Below are positions 1-8,108 of a DNA stretch of 39,113 nt, in pieces. The notes beneath the pieces were generated by a model. That model saw only the letters and a program-made list of their open reading frames with translations. It did not search any database and had not been told where the DNA came from. Position 1 is the stretch's first letter; every line of letters begins with the position of its first letter. Made by a program: the position numbers and the translations under genes. Origin of the DNA: Agrococcus baldri (GTDB taxonomy: Bacteria > Actinomycetota > Actinomycetes > Actinomycetales > Microbacteriaceae); the NCBI GenBank assembly GCA_007988785.1, contig BJUU01000026.1, positions 1 through 39,113 of the forward strand. The letters run 5' to 3'.

Positions 1-21
1 GGCGGGCCGCGCCGGGTCGTC

Positions 22-420
22 CTAGAGCGCTGCCGCGCCCGCCTCGGCGACCGACTGGTCCTGCTCGCCCGAGCCGCCGCTCACGCCGACCGCGCCGACC
101 ACGGCGCCCTCGCGCGACAGCGGCACGCCGCCGGCGAAGATCGCGACGCGGCCGCCGTTGGTGGTGTGGATGCCGAAGAACTGCTGCCCGGGCTGCGCGT
201 TCTCGCCCAGATCCTTCGTCTCGATGTCGAAGGCGCGCGAGGTCCACGCCTTGCTGATCGAGATGTCGATGCTGCCGATCCACGCGCCGTCCTGCCGCAC
301 GTGCGAGATGAGGTTGCCGCCGGCATCCACCACCGCGATGTTCATCGGCTGGCCGATCTCGTCGGCGCGGGCCTCTGCGGCGGCGATGATCCGTCGGGCG
401 TCGTCCAGGGTCAGGGTCAC
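22..420 (-). CDS. GlcG/HbpS-family heme-binding-like protein
   Basis: A 132-residue protein with the GlcG/HbpS (PF03928) pattern: an N-terminal helix with LTLDDARRIIAAAEARA, then INIAVVDAGGN-like strand (here MNIAVVDAGGNLISHVR), and a C-terminal glycine-rich part with FAGGVPL and GAVGVSGGSGEQD. Family members bind heme or small oxidised ligands and often sit beside redox or two-component genes; the exact ligand cannot be read here. I chose the GTG at 420 because GGAGGA lies just upstream and the homologous core begins immediately after it; the frame stays open further upstream but is low-complexity. The gene ends close to the window edge, so its downstream neighbour is unseen. Confidence 0.85.
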   Translation of the reverse strand: MTLTLDDARRIIAAAEARADEIGQPMNIAVVDAGGNLISHVRQDGAWIGSIDISISKAWTSRAFDIETKDLGENAQPGQQFFGIHTTNGGRVAIFAGGVPLSREGAVVGAVGVSGGSGEQDQSVAEAGAAAL

Positions 421-521
421 GATGGCTCCTCCTTCGATCGAGGCGCCACCATCGGCGGCGGCGCCGGCCCCCAGTCTCGCGCGTGCGCCGGCTGCCGTCA
501 CGCGCATTTCCCCGCGCTGCA

Positions 522-1079
522 TCACCGGCTGCGCCGTCGAAGCGCCGCTGCCGGCCGCACCCGGCCCCACGGCTTCACCACCGCGAGCGCCGTCGCGAGC
601 GAGAGCGCGGCGAGCGAGACCGCCGGCGGGAAGAACAGCGTGCGCACGTCGCCGCTCGGCGCCGCGCCGCCGGCCAGCGCCTCGCCGTGCGCCACCACGG
701 CCTCCATGCCGGGCTGCAGCGCCACCACGATGAGCACGGCGAGCACGACGTTCAGCACGAGCTTCACCAGCACCCACCAGTGGCGCACGAGGCCCCACCT
801 AGTGCCGAGGCCCAGCAGCAGGCCGGTGCCGAGCGTGACGAGCGCGGCCGCCAGCATGGGCGCGACCACGAAGGTGCCGAGCGCCCGGTACGCGAGCCCT
901 GCCAGCTGCGCGTCGGGGCTGAACCAGCCGACCAGCACGAGCACGGCGACGAGCACGTCGATGCCGATCCAGGTGCCCGCGCCGAGGATGTGCAGCACGA
1001 GCGCCGCCTTCCGCCAGCGCTGCGAGAGCCAGGGGCGCGCTGACGCGGGCACGGTGCGGTCGGTCGCTGCGGTGTCCAT
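522..1079 (-). CDS. DUF2269-like integral membrane protein
   Basis: A 185-residue protein with about four hydrophobic segments: roughly residues 28-50 (LVLHILGAGTWIGIDVLVAVL), 65-92, 98-118 and 148-168. The HILGAGTWIG start resembles DUF2269-type small membrane proteins of actinobacteria, whose function is unknown. The C-terminus is basic (RRRSR), consistent with a cytoplasmic tail. ATG at 1079 is preceded by a GAGGC-type site. It is divergent from the sensor kinase gene at 1239, so the 159-bp gap probably holds promoters for both; whether the kinase controls it is inference only. Confidence 0.7.
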   Translation of the reverse strand: MDTAATDRTVPASARPWLSQRWRKAALVLHILGAGTWIGIDVLVAVLVLVGWFSPDAQLAGLAYRALGTFVVAPMLAAALVTLGTGLLLGLGTRWGLVRHWWVLVKLVLNVVLAVLIVVALQPGMEAVVAHGEALAGGAAPSGDVRTLFFPPAVSLAALSLATALAVVKPWGRVRPAAALRRRSR

Positions 1080-1238
1080 GCCTCGAGCCTCGCCCGCCGG
1101 GCCGGCGCGCGCATCCGTCACGGTGCGCAATCCGCGCCGGCCGCGTACGTCGAGGGGCGTAGGGGCGGATGCGCGCATCGGCCCGCGTCGACGGGCCCGG
1201 CCTGTGCGAAGGTGGGTTCCGCAGCGGAGGGAGGCCCC

Positions 1239-2426
1239 GTGGGCGTGGAGCGTTCTCGCGCGGCGACCGGGCGGCAGGCGGAGCGCGGCGGCCGCGGCGC
1301 CTGGTGGCGCGACGCGCTGCTCGCGGCCGTGCTGCTGGCCCTCGGGCTCGGCTCGCTGCGCTGGCTCGAGCGCTCGCGCCTCGGGGGCCCCTTCGGCGGG
1401 CCGCCCGAGGGGGCGCCGATCGACGCGCTCGCCGTCGTGCTCGTGGTGCTCGCGGCGCTCGCGATCGCCGTGCGCCGCCGCTGGCCGGAGGCGACCGTCG
1501 TCGTCTCGGTCGGCTCGGCCGCCGCCTACCTCGCGATCGGCTACCCCTACGGGCCCATCCTGCTGAGCGCCGCGATCGCCGTCTACACGATCGCCCGGCA
1601 TCGCAGGCTCGGCATCGCGCTCGCCTGGTGCGGGGCGGCGCTCGCGGCGCTGCTCGTGCATCTGCTCACGAACCCGGCGTCGCTCGACGGCGCCTTCGGC
1701 CTGCTGCCCGCGACCGGCTGGGTGGTGGTGCCGGCGACGATCGGCATCGCCCGCAGGCAGGTGTTCGAGGCGCGGGCGCGCACGCGGGCGGAGGCCGACC
1801 GGCGGCTGCTCGACGACGAGCGGCTGCGCATCGCGCACGAGGTGCACGACGTCGTCGGCCACGGCCTCGCCGCGATCCAGCTGCAGGCCGACATCGCCCT
1901 GCACCTGCGCGACGCGAAGCCGCAGCAGGCCCTCGAGGCGCTCACCATGATCAGTCGCGCGAGCAGCGAGGCGCTCGACGAGCTGCGCGCCACGATCGCC
2001 GGCATGCAGCCCGCCGACGGCGCGTCGCGCACCCCCACGCCCGGCCTCGCCAGGCTCGACGAGCTGGTCGAGCGGATGCGCGCGGCCGGCATCGAGATCG
2101 ACCTCGAGACCGTCGGTGCGCCGCGGCCGCTGCCGAGCGCGATCGACCTGGCCGCCTATCGCATCGTGCAGGAGTCGCTCACGAACGTCGCGAAGCACAG
2201 CGCCGCGCCGAGCGCGAGCGTGCGCATCGAGCACGCGGCCGGGCGCATCCGCATCACCGTCGTCAACCGGGCGGGGGAGACGGGCGAGCCCGGCTTCGGC
2301 ATCGAGGGCATGCGGCGCAGGGCGACGCAGCTGGGCGGCGCGCTCGAGGCCGGGCCGACCGGCGCGGGCACCTTCCGGGTGCGCGCCGAGCTGCCGCTGC
2401 CGCGCGGGGAAGGGGAGGACGCATGA
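1239..2426 (+). CDS. NarL-family sensor histidine kinase
   Basis: A 395-residue membrane kinase. Hydrophobic segments lie at about residues 25-41, 62-78, 84-118 and 122-141, with another near 158-171, and only short loops between them, so sensing is probably within the membrane. A HisKA_3 domain follows, with RIAHEVHDVVGHGL; His203 in EVHD is the expected phosphorylation site. The C-terminal HATPase has the N-box (IVQESLTNVAKH) and a G-box (GFGIEGMRRRATQLGG). I chose GTG 1239 because GGAGGG lies 6-7 bases upstream; GTG 1212 is in frame but has no ribosome site. It overlaps the response regulator start by 4 bases (ATGA), so the two are co-translated. The signal is unknown. Confidence 0.93.
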   Translation: MGVERSRAATGRQAERGGRGAWWRDALLAAVLLALGLGSLRWLERSRLGGPFGGPPEGAPIDALAVVLVVLAALAIAVRRRWPEATVVVSVGSAAAYLAIGYPYGPILLSAAIAVYTIARHRRLGIALAWCGAALAALLVHLLTNPASLDGAFGLLPATGWVVVPATIGIARRQVFEARARTRAEADRRLLDDERLRIAHEVHDVVGHGLAAIQLQADIALHLRDAKPQQALEALTMISRASSEALDELRATIAGMQPADGASRTPTPGLARLDELVERMRAAGIEIDLETVGAPRPLPSAIDLAAYRIVQESLTNVAKHSAAPSASVRIEHAAGRIRITVVNRAGETGEPGFGIEGMRRRATQLGGALEAGPTGAGTFRVRAELPLPRGEGEDA

Positions 2427-3073
2427 TCTCGGTGCTGCTCGTCGACGACCAGGAGCTCGTGCGCATGGGGCTGCGCGCCCTGCTCGAGGCGACGGATGGG
2501 TTCCGGGTCGCGGGTGAGGCGGCCGACGGCATCGACGCCGTCGCGAAGGCGAGGGCGAGCCGTCCCGACGTGGTGCTGATGGACATCCGCATGCCCGGCA
2601 TCGACGGGCTCGAGGCGACCCGTCGCATCGTCGCCGACCCGCAGCTGCAGGCGACGCGGGTGCTCGTGCTGACCACCTTCGAGCTCGACGAGTACGTCTT
2701 CGACGCCATCCGCGTCGGCGCGAGCGGCTTCCTGCTGAAGAACACCGCCCCCGCGGCCCTGCTCGAGGCGATCCGGACGATCCACGACGGCGGCGCGCTG
2801 CTGGCGCCCTCGGTGACGCGCACGCTCATCGGCGCGTTCGTCGACCGCAGCCCGCGGCGGCTGCAGCCCCACCCGCAGCTCGACCAGCTCACCGAGCGCG
2901 AGCGCGAGGTGGTGGGGCTCGTCGCCGAGGGCCTCAGCAATCAGGAGATCGCCGAGCGGCTCGTGCTCAGCCCCGCGACGGCCCGCACGCACGTGAGTCG
3001 GTCGATGATCAAGCTGGGCGCCCGCGACCGCGCGCAGCTGGTGGTCTTCGCGTACGAGTCCGGCCTGCGCTGA
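2423..3073 (+). CDS. LuxR/NarL-family response regulator
   Basis: A 216-residue regulator. The receiver domain (residues 1-120) has the acidic pair Asp8-Asp9, the phospho-acceptor Asp54 (VLMDIRMPG), Thr84 and Lys106 (FLLKN). A C-terminal LuxR helix-turn-helix (about residues 150-212) has LTEREREVVGLVAEGLSNQEIA and SPATARTHVSRSMIKLG. It is the cognate partner of the kinase whose stop codon overlaps its start. Target genes are not evident; the divergent membrane gene at 522-1079 is one candidate. A GC-rich hairpin follows the stop. Confidence 0.95.
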   Translation: MISVLLVDDQELVRMGLRALLEATDGFRVAGEAADGIDAVAKARASRPDVVLMDIRMPGIDGLEATRRIVADPQLQATRVLVLTTFELDEYVFDAIRVGASGFLLKNTAPAALLEAIRTIHDGGALLAPSVTRTLIGAFVDRSPRRLQPHPQLDQLTEREREVVGLVAEGLSNQEIAERLVLSPATARTHVSRSMIKLGARDRAQLVVFAYESGLR

Positions 3074-3088
3074 CGGGTGCTGGCACGA

Positions 3089-3121
3089 CGTCGGGGCAGG
3101 TCCCGCGGGACCGCCCCGACG
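3089..3121. terminator. Hairpin terminator between convergent genes
   Basis: A 9-bp stem (CGTCGGGGC paired with GCCCCGACG) encloses a second self-complementary core (GGTCCCGCGGGACC), giving a near-continuous stem. It lies between the stop of the response regulator and the stop of the convergent SHOCT gene. No U-run follows, which is usual for high-GC actinobacteria. Confidence 0.65.
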
Positions 3122-3132
3122 CCTCCGCCGCC

Positions 3133-3414
3133 TCACTCCTGGCGCAGCACCTCTCGGCGCGCGCGGTACTCCTCGGCGTCGATGTCGCCGTTCGCGAAGC
3201 GCTCGGCGAGCGCCTGCTCCCCGGCGCGACGGCCCGCCCACCGCTCGCGGCGGCGCCGGCCGAACCAGAACAGGGCGATCGCGCCGGCGATCAGCACGAA
3301 CCACAGGATCGGGAAGATCCAGAACGGGAATCCGCCGCCTCCCGCCCAGGGGCCGACCCCGTCGTGCGCGGCCAGCGCTGCGCCGGCGGCTGCGGTCTCG
3401 ATGGCTGCGAGCAT
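3133..3414 (-). CDS. SHOCT-domain small membrane protein
   Basis: A 93-residue protein with one strongly hydrophobic segment (about residues 28-51, FPFWIFPILWFVLIAGAIALFWF) followed by basic residues, so the C-terminus should face the cytoplasm. The last 30 residues (EQALAERFANGDIDAEEYRARREVL) are a typical SHOCT motif, a short C-terminal oligomerisation-type domain of unknown role found in many small actinobacterial membrane proteins. ATG at 3414 has GGAGGACATC directly upstream. A short hairpin (GCCCGC, 5-base loop, GCGGGC at 3435-3451) lies in the upstream leader. Confidence 0.88.
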   Translation of the reverse strand: MLAAIETAAAGAALAAHDGVGPWAGGGGFPFWIFPILWFVLIAGAIALFWFGRRRRERWAGRRAGEQALAERFANGDIDAEEYRARREVLRQE

Positions 3415-3586
3415 GATGTCCTCCTGATGTCGATGCCCGCGCTCTGCGGGCTGTGCTCACAGCGTGCTCGCACGGGGGCCGCGCGCCATCCGCCGGCGGG
3501 CGGCATCCGCGGTACGTCGAGCGGCGCAGTCGGGCCCCGTATCCTCGGACGCGGTGCGGCCTCGCCGTCCCGGGAGAGGAGAGCGG

Positions 3587-4063
3587 ATGCTCGGCACGGT
3601 CGTGCTCGTGCTCGCGGCCGTCGCGGCCGGGGTCACCGCCGGGGTGTTCTTCCTCTACTCGAACGCGATCATGCCCGGGCTGCGCCGCGTGGACGACCGC
3701 ACCTTCGTCGGCGCCTTCCAGGCGATCGATCGCGCGATCGTCAACCCGCTGTTCCTCGTCGGCGGCTTCTTCGGCACGCTGCTGCTCTCGATCGCCGCGG
3801 CGCTCCTGCACCTCGGCGACGGCGACGTGCTCTGGTGGGCGGTGGCCGCCGCCGTGCTGCAGGCGGCCGTGATCGTCATCACCGGCGCCGTCAACGTGCC
3901 GCGCAACGACGCGCTGAAGGCCGCCGGCCCGCCCGACGGCATCGACGCATCCGCCGCCCGTGCCGCCTTCGACGAGCGTCGCTGGGTGCGCTGGAACCAC
4001 GTGCGCGTGCTGCTCTCGGTGGCGGTCGTCGTCTGCCTGGCGATCGCGCTGCTGGGCGCCTGA
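3587..4063 (+). CDS. DUF1772 (anthrone oxygenase-like) membrane protein
   Basis: A 158-residue membrane protein with four hydrophobic segments at about residues 3-25, 52-76, 82-103 and 136-157. The pattern GVFFLYSNAIMPGLRRVDDRTFVGAFQ, then VNVPRND and FDERRWVRWNHVR, is the DUF1772 signature; this family includes anthrone oxygenase-like proteins, but bacterial members are mostly uncharacterised. ATG 3587 follows GGGAGAGGAGAG. It ends five bases before the stop codon of the convergent TauE gene. Confidence 0.87.
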   Translation: MLGTVVLVLAAVAAGVTAGVFFLYSNAIMPGLRRVDDRTFVGAFQAIDRAIVNPLFLVGGFFGTLLLSIAAALLHLGDGDVLWWAVAAAVLQAAVIVITGAVNVPRNDALKAAGPPDGIDASAARAAFDERRWVRWNHVRVLLSVAVVVCLAIALLGA

Positions 4064-4067
4064 CGCC

Positions 4068-4820
4068 TCAGGCCAGCAGCGCCGCCGTCCCGGCGATCAC
4101 GAGCGAGGCGCCGCCCAGCAGCGAGCACACGATGATCGCCCAGCGCACCGCGGTGCGGTCGACCCGGTGCGCGAGCCGGTCGCCCAGCACGACGCCGAGC
4201 ACGACGGGGGCGACGAGCGCCAGCCAGCCCCACAGCGGCCAGTCGGGCGCGCCCTCGGGGGCCACGAACGGCCGGATCGCCACGATCATCCCGCTCACGA
4301 GCGCCCAGAACGGCTGCATGGTGGCGACGAAGGTCCTGTCGTGCCAGTGCGAGACGAGCGAGTAGAGGCCTACGATGGGTGCGCCCATGCCGACGCTCGC
4401 GTTCAGCAGCCCGATCGTCGAGCCGGCGGCGAGCCGCACGCCCGGCCCGTCGCGGTGGCGGGCGGTGCTCGTGACCGCCACCGAGACGATCACGCCCGCG
4501 ACCGCGATCGCTCCGACGATCACCCGCAGCAGGTCGGTGTCGAGCGCCTGCGCGAGCAGCAGCCCGGGCACCATGAGCGCGACCGCGGGCAGCAGCAGCC
4601 ACAGCAGCCGGCGCCAGTCGATGTCGCGCCACACGCGCGGCACGATGATGAGGCACGCGATCGCGCCGTACAGGTTCACGACCAGCACGGCCGCGAGCGG
4701 CCCGGCGACGAGCGCCACCACGGGCGTCACGACCAGCCCCCAGCCCATGCCGATCATGCGCTGGCCGGCGGCGCCGACGAGCACGGCGACAGCGGCGATC
4801 AGCAGCGAGGCGAGATCCAT
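4068..4820 (-). CDS. TauE/SafE-family anion permease (paralogue 1)
   Basis: A 250-residue membrane protein with 7-8 hydrophobic segments, typical of TauE/SafE (DUF81) sulfite/organic anion exporters. Two halves are visible: an N-terminal GAAGQRMIGMGWGLVVTPVVAL motif and a central GLLNASVGMGAPIVGLYSLV motif, which is the family's repeated motif. Substrate is unknown; relatives move sulfite, sulfoacetate or other organic acids. It is 13 bases downstream of the IclR gene and runs the same way, so they are probably one transcript with the second permease at 5656-6417. The two permeases share about the same length and nearly the same motif spacing, so they are tandem paralogues separated by their likely regulator. 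Confidence 0.9.
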   Translation of the reverse strand: MDLASLLIAAVAVLVGAAGQRMIGMGWGLVVTPVVALVAGPLAAVLVVNLYGAIACLIIVPRVWRDIDWRRLLWLLLPAVALMVPGLLLAQALDTDLLRVIVGAIAVAGVIVSVAVTSTARHRDGPGVRLAAGSTIGLLNASVGMGAPIVGLYSLVSHWHDRTFVATMQPFWALVSGMIVAIRPFVAPEGAPDWPLWGWLALVAPVVLGVVLGDRLAHRVDRTAVRWAIIVCSLLGGASLVIAGTAALLA

Positions 4821-4833
4821 GCGCGGCCGGCCG

Positions 4834-5556
4834 CTACCGCAGGTCGGATTCGATGGCCCGCGCGACCCGCTGCACGGCGGCGCCCAGCGCCTCCGTGTCG
4901 GGCTCGCCGACCGTGACCACCGCGACCGAGGCATCCGTCGTGCCCCGTGCCCGGATCGGCGCGCCGACCGAGGTGATGCCCTGGATCACCTCGTTGGCAC
5001 TGACCGCGAAGCCGCGCGTGCGCACGTCCTCGACCGCGGGGTGCATGGGCTCGTCGTGGCCGAGCTCGCGCCAGGCCGCTTCGCTGAGCATCGCCTGCAG
5101 CGCGATGCCGGGCGCGCCGAGCGCGATGGGGTGGCGGTGCCCGGGGTGCTGGGCGACGGATGCGTTGACGCCGCGGGGCACGGCCGTCACGAGGGTCACG
5201 GCGTCGTCGCCGTCGCGCACGGCGAGGAACGCCGTCATGCCCAGCTCGTCGGCGAGCTGCTGCAGGTGGGGGAGCGAGGCCGACTGCAGGTCGTGCTCGA
5301 CGTCGCGGGCGAGGATGACCAGCTGCGGGCCGAGCGAGAGCGAGCCGCCGCTGTCGCGCACGACCAGCCGGTGCTCCTCGAGGGTGCGCACGAGCCGGTA
5401 CGCGACCGAGCGGTGCACGCCCAGCAGCGCCGCGAGCGACTGGATGCTCTGGCTGCCGTGGTCGGCGAGCAGCGAGAGCGCGGTGAGCCCGCGCGAGAGC
5501 GTCTGCGAGCCGGTCGTCTCGGCCTTCGCGGTGCGCGTCTCGGGGGTTTCGGGCAT
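4834..5556 (-). CDS. IclR-family transcriptional regulator
   Basis: A 240-residue regulator. An N-terminal winged helix (about residues 18-80, with LSRGLTALSLLADHGSQSIQSLAALLGVHRSVAYRLVRTLEEH) is followed by an IclR effector domain (SVAQHPGHRHPIALGAPGIALQAML, FAVSANEVIQGITSVGAPIR). I prefer ATG 5556; a GTG at 5613 would place the start inside a palindrome that looks like an operator. It lies between two TauE/SafE permease genes on the same strand, so it plausibly senses the organic anion they carry. IclR proteins in actinobacteria often control aromatic or organic-acid genes. A shared motif upstream of the flavin hydroxylase gene (8294-10186) suggests a possible second target. Confidence 0.93.
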   Translation of the reverse strand: MPETPETRTAKAETTGSQTLSRGLTALSLLADHGSQSIQSLAALLGVHRSVAYRLVRTLEEHRLVVRDSGGSLSLGPQLVILARDVEHDLQSASLPHLQQLADELGMTAFLAVRDGDDAVTLVTAVPRGVNASVAQHPGHRHPIALGAPGIALQAMLSEAAWRELGHDEPMHPAVEDVRTRGFAVSANEVIQGITSVGAPIRARGTTDASVAVVTVGEPDTEALGAAVQRVARAIESDLR

Positions 5557-5595
5557 CGTCGCTCGCTCTCGTCGCGGCGTCCCAGCGGACGCCTC

Positions 5596-5622
5596 TGCTC
5601 GAGCATAGAACACGGCGTTCAG
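5596..5622 (-). promoter_or_regulatory. Candidate IclR operator and promoter
   Basis: Two palindromes abut upstream of the IclR gene: a perfect 10-mer TGCTCGAGCA (5596-5605) and GAAC-N5-GTTC (5608-5620). On the minus strand TATGCT (reverse of 5602-5607) could serve as a -10 box, so a bound dimer would cover the promoter. Autoregulation through such sites is common in the IclR family; binding here is inference. Confidence 0.5.
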
Positions 5623-5655
5623 ATAGCGGAGCGTCGGCGACGCCGCGCGCCACCG

Positions 5656-6417
5656 TCAGGCGCCCCCGGCCAGCCCGATCACGCCCGTCACGATGACGAC
5701 CGTGCCGCCCACGACCGAGAGCGCCACGATCGTCCAGCGCGCGACGCCGGCCGAGATGCGATGCGCGATGCGATGCGCGAAGAGGGTGCCGACGACCGCC
5801 GCCCCGCTCGCGCCCAGCCACGCCCACCACGGCCACTCGGGGAAGCCGTCGGGCACGAGCAGCTGCCGCTCCGCGAGCGTGACGAGGTTGAGGATCACCC
5901 AGAACGGCTGCATGGTCGCTGCCAGGATGCGCGGCTCCCAGCGGCTGACGAGCGCGTAGACGCCCACGAGCGGTGCTCCCACCCCGACCGCCGCGTTGAA
6001 GCCGCCGATCGCGAGCCCCGAGCCGATGCGGGTCGTCGCGCCGTCGAGCGTGTGCGAGGTGCGGGTGAAGGCGACCGAGACCAGCACGCCCGCGATCGCG
6101 ACGATCCCGATCGCGATGCGCAGCGCATCCGTCGGCACCATGCGCGCCACCAGCAGCCCGGCGACGCTCGCGGGGATCGCGGGCACGAGCAGCCACGTCA
6201 TGCGGCGCCAGTCGATGTCGCGCCACACGCCCGGCAGCATCAGGCTGCAGGCGATCACCGCGAAGATGCAGTTGAGCGGCACGGCCGCGATGGGGCCGGC
6301 GACGATCGCCGAGACCGGGCCCATGACCAGGCCGAAGCCGAGGCCGATCACCCGCTGCGAGACGGTCGCGACGAAGATCGCCGCCGCGTAGAGCAGCAGC
6401 GTGACGGGATCGATCAC
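5656..6417 (-). CDS. TauE/SafE-family anion permease (paralogue 2)
   Basis: A 253-residue multi-pass permease homologous to the one at 4068-4820: SQRVIGLGFGLVMGPVSAIV matches the first repeat and GGFNAAVGVGAPLVGVYALV the second; VWRDIDWRR and ATMQPFW are shared by both. The start is GTG 6417; no ATG fits, and homology with the paralogue begins right after it. The stop lies 99 bases before the IclR start. Having two different TauE proteins around one regulator may mean two substrates or a heteromeric exporter, which is inference. Confidence 0.9.
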   Translation of the reverse strand: MIDPVTLLLYAAAIFVATVSQRVIGLGFGLVMGPVSAIVAGPIAAVPLNCIFAVIACSLMLPGVWRDIDWRRMTWLLVPAIPASVAGLLVARMVPTDALRIAIGIVAIAGVLVSVAFTRTSHTLDGATTRIGSGLAIGGFNAAVGVGAPLVGVYALVSRWEPRILAATMQPFWVILNLVTLAERQLLVPDGFPEWPWWAWLGASGAAVVGTLFAHRIAHRISAGVARWTIVALSVVGGTVVIVTGVIGLAGGA

Positions 6418-6454
6418 GCGGCGACGGCTGCCGGCGCGCGATCAGCGCGGGGGA

Positions 6455-7087
6455 TCAGAGCTCGATCGCGTCGCCGGGAGCGAGGCGGTGGTGCTCGCCG
6501 CCGCCCTCTGCCACCGCGCCCTCGATGCGCGCGTGCGCCATGCCCAGCCCCATCTCCGACAGCGGCGCGTCGTGCACCGCGAAGGTCGCGCGCGGCGCGA
6601 CCTCGGCGACGAAGTCCATCACCTCGCCGATCTTCAGCCACGGGGCGCCGGCCGGCGTCGCGAGCAGCTCGACCGGCACGTCGGGCGTCGCGTAGGAGTC
6701 GCCCGGGTAGTAGAAGCGCTCGTTGACCAGCACGCCGAGGTTGTCGACGAGCGGGATCGAGCGGTGGATCTCGGCGTGCGTGCCGCCGAAGAAGCGCAGC
6801 CGGAACGGGCCGGCCGTCACGCGCTCGCCCGCCTCGACGACCGTCACGTCGAAGCCCTCGGCCGCGGCGGCGACGCCCGCGGGGCCGTAGATGGGCACGT
6901 TCGGGTTCGCCGCGCGCAGGGTCGCGAGGTGCTCGGCATCCCAGTGGTCCGCGTGCTCGTGCGTGATGACGATCGCGACCAGGCCGGGCGCCGAGACCGG
7001 CCCCGTCTGGTTGCCCGGATCGATGACCAGGGTCTGCCCCTCGTCGCCGAGGATCATGCACGCGTGCTCTCGCTTGGTCACTCGCAT
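6455..7087 (-). CDS. Metallo-beta-lactamase-fold hydrolase (UlaG-like)
   Basis: A 210-residue soluble protein with the metal-binding motif THEHADHWD (HxHxDH) near residues 45-53, a later glycine-histidine motif FFGGTHAEIH, the GDS of YYPGDSY, and AVHDAPLSEMG near the end, together giving the metal ligands of the UlaG-like branch. Such enzymes hydrolyse esters, lactones or phosphodiesters; substrate not predictable. ATG 7087 has no clear Shine-Dalgarno, but TATCGT sits 7 bases upstream, so the mRNA is probably leaderless. It is divergent from the lipid kinase gene at 7147. Confidence 0.88.
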   Translation of the reverse strand: MRVTKREHACMILGDEGQTLVIDPGNQTGPVSAPGLVAIVITHEHADHWDAEHLATLRAANPNVPIYGPAGVAAAAEGFDVTVVEAGERVTAGPFRLRFFGGTHAEIHRSIPLVDNLGVLVNERFYYPGDSYATPDVPVELLATPAGAPWLKIGEVMDFVAEVAPRATFAVHDAPLSEMGLGMAHARIEGAVAEGGGEHHRLAPGDAIEL

Positions 7088-7094
7088 GCCAGCC

Positions 7095-7100
7095 ACGATA
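7095..7100 (-). promoter_or_regulatory. -10 box TATCGT of a leaderless transcript
   Basis: On the minus strand TATCGT is followed by seven bases and then the ATG at 7087, so transcription should begin at or next to the start codon. Confidence 0.5.
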
Positions 7101-7134
7101 TCTGTCGCGCGCCGTCGAGGGCGAACCCGCCGCC

Positions 7135-7140
7135 TAGGCT
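7135..7140 (+). promoter_or_regulatory. -10 box TAGGCT of a leaderless transcript
   Basis: TAGGCT is followed by six bases and then the GTG at 7147. The same TAGGCT-N6-start layout occurs before the EamA gene (21947) and the CinA/MoaB-type gene (34515). Confidence 0.6.
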
Positions 7141-7146
7141 CGGCAC

Positions 7147-8037
7147 GTGCACGTCGTCGTCGCCTCCAATCCCACGGCCCGGTTCGGCCGCTCCGAGCCG
7201 GTCGGCGCGCTCGTCGCCACCCGCATCGCCGAGCTGGGGCATCGGGTGCAGCACATCGCCGCCGTCGACTTCGCCGGCCAGCTGGAGCAGACGCGCTTCG
7301 CGATGATCCAGGCGGATGTGCTGGTCGTCGTGGGCGGGGACGGCATGGTGCACCTCGGGGTCAACGTCGTCGGCGGCACGTCGAAGCGCTTGGCTGTCGT
7401 GCCCGCGGGCAGCGGCAACGACTTCGCGACCGGCCTGGGCATCGCGTCGACCGAGGCGGTGCTGGGGGCACTCCAGGCGACGCTGGCCGCGACGCCCGAC
7501 CGGGTCGACCTCATCCGCATCGAGCACCCCGACGGCGTGGCGCTCGCGGCCGGCATCGTCTCGGTCGGCTTCGACGCCGACGTCAACGTGCGCTCGTTCC
7601 GGCTCACGCGCGTGCCGCATCGGCTGCGCTACCGGGCGGCGATCGTCGCGACGCTGCTCCGCCCGCGGCACCGGGCCTTCCGGGTGCGGCTCGACGGCGG
7701 GCCGGAGCGCAGCTGGCGCACCCTCATCGCCGCAGTCGCCAACCACCGCACCTTCGGCGGCGGCATCCCGATCGCGCCGAGCGCCGACGCGCGCGACGGC
7801 CGGCTGACCTCGGTCTTCGCCGACGAGCTCTCCTACCCGCGCTTCCTGTGGCTGCTGGGCAAGGTGCTGCGCGGCCGGCACGAGCACGATCCGCGCGTGC
7901 ACGTGGTCGAGAGCGGGGCGGTCGAGCTGGCGAGCGACGAGCCGGTGATCGTGTGCGCCGACGGCGAGATCGTCGGCAGGCTGCCGGTGCGCTGCAGCGT
8001 CATGCCGGGGGCGCTGCAGGTGCTGCGCGCGCCGTGA
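7147..8037 (+). CDS. Diacylglycerol-kinase-family lipid kinase
   Basis: A 296-residue protein with the DAGK catalytic domain: N-terminal VVVASNPTA, the nucleotide-binding VVVGGDGMVHLGVN (about residues 59-72), and VVPAGSGNDFATGLG (about 83-97). The C-terminal lobe has GGGIPIAPSADARDGRLTSV, as in YegS/BmrU-type kinases. It probably phosphorylates diacylglycerol or a related lipid in membrane phospholipid turnover. GTG 7147 lacks a ribosome site but lies six bases after a TAGGCT -10 box, indicating leaderless translation. The tRNA-Glu gene follows 71 bases later. Confidence 0.92.
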   Translation: MHVVVASNPTARFGRSEPVGALVATRIAELGHRVQHIAAVDFAGQLEQTRFAMIQADVLVVVGGDGMVHLGVNVVGGTSKRLAVVPAGSGNDFATGLGIASTEAVLGALQATLAATPDRVDLIRIEHPDGVALAAGIVSVGFDADVNVRSFRLTRVPHRLRYRAAIVATLLRPRHRAFRVRLDGGPERSWRTLIAAVANHRTFGGGIPIAPSADARDGRLTSVFADELSYPRFLWLLGKVLRGRHEHDPRVHVVESGAVELASDEPVIVCADGEIVGRLPVRCSVMPGALQVLRAP

Positions 8038-8108
8038 TCGGGGTCGATTTGGCGCGCGGCCGAGACCTGTGGCAAACTATCCAGGTTGCAATCGCAAGTG
8101 CGCAGCGA

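Noticed and set aside
1168-1179. 12-base palindrome GATGCGCGCATC in the gap before the histidine kinase
   Set aside because: Short, GC-alternating, and made of the common GATGCG/CGCATC words; no matching second site to support an operator.
166-1566. Long plus-strand open frame antisense to the first two genes, and many similar frames across the window (for example 522-2234 minus, 2156-4000 minus, 8366-11035 plus, 15829-17496 minus)
   Set aside because: Arg/Ala/Gly-rich translations opposite well-supported genes; typical spurious frames of very GC-rich DNA.
5557-5613. GTG 5613 as start of the IclR protein
   Set aside because: It would put the coding start inside the palindromic promoter region and add a non-conserved 19-residue extension.
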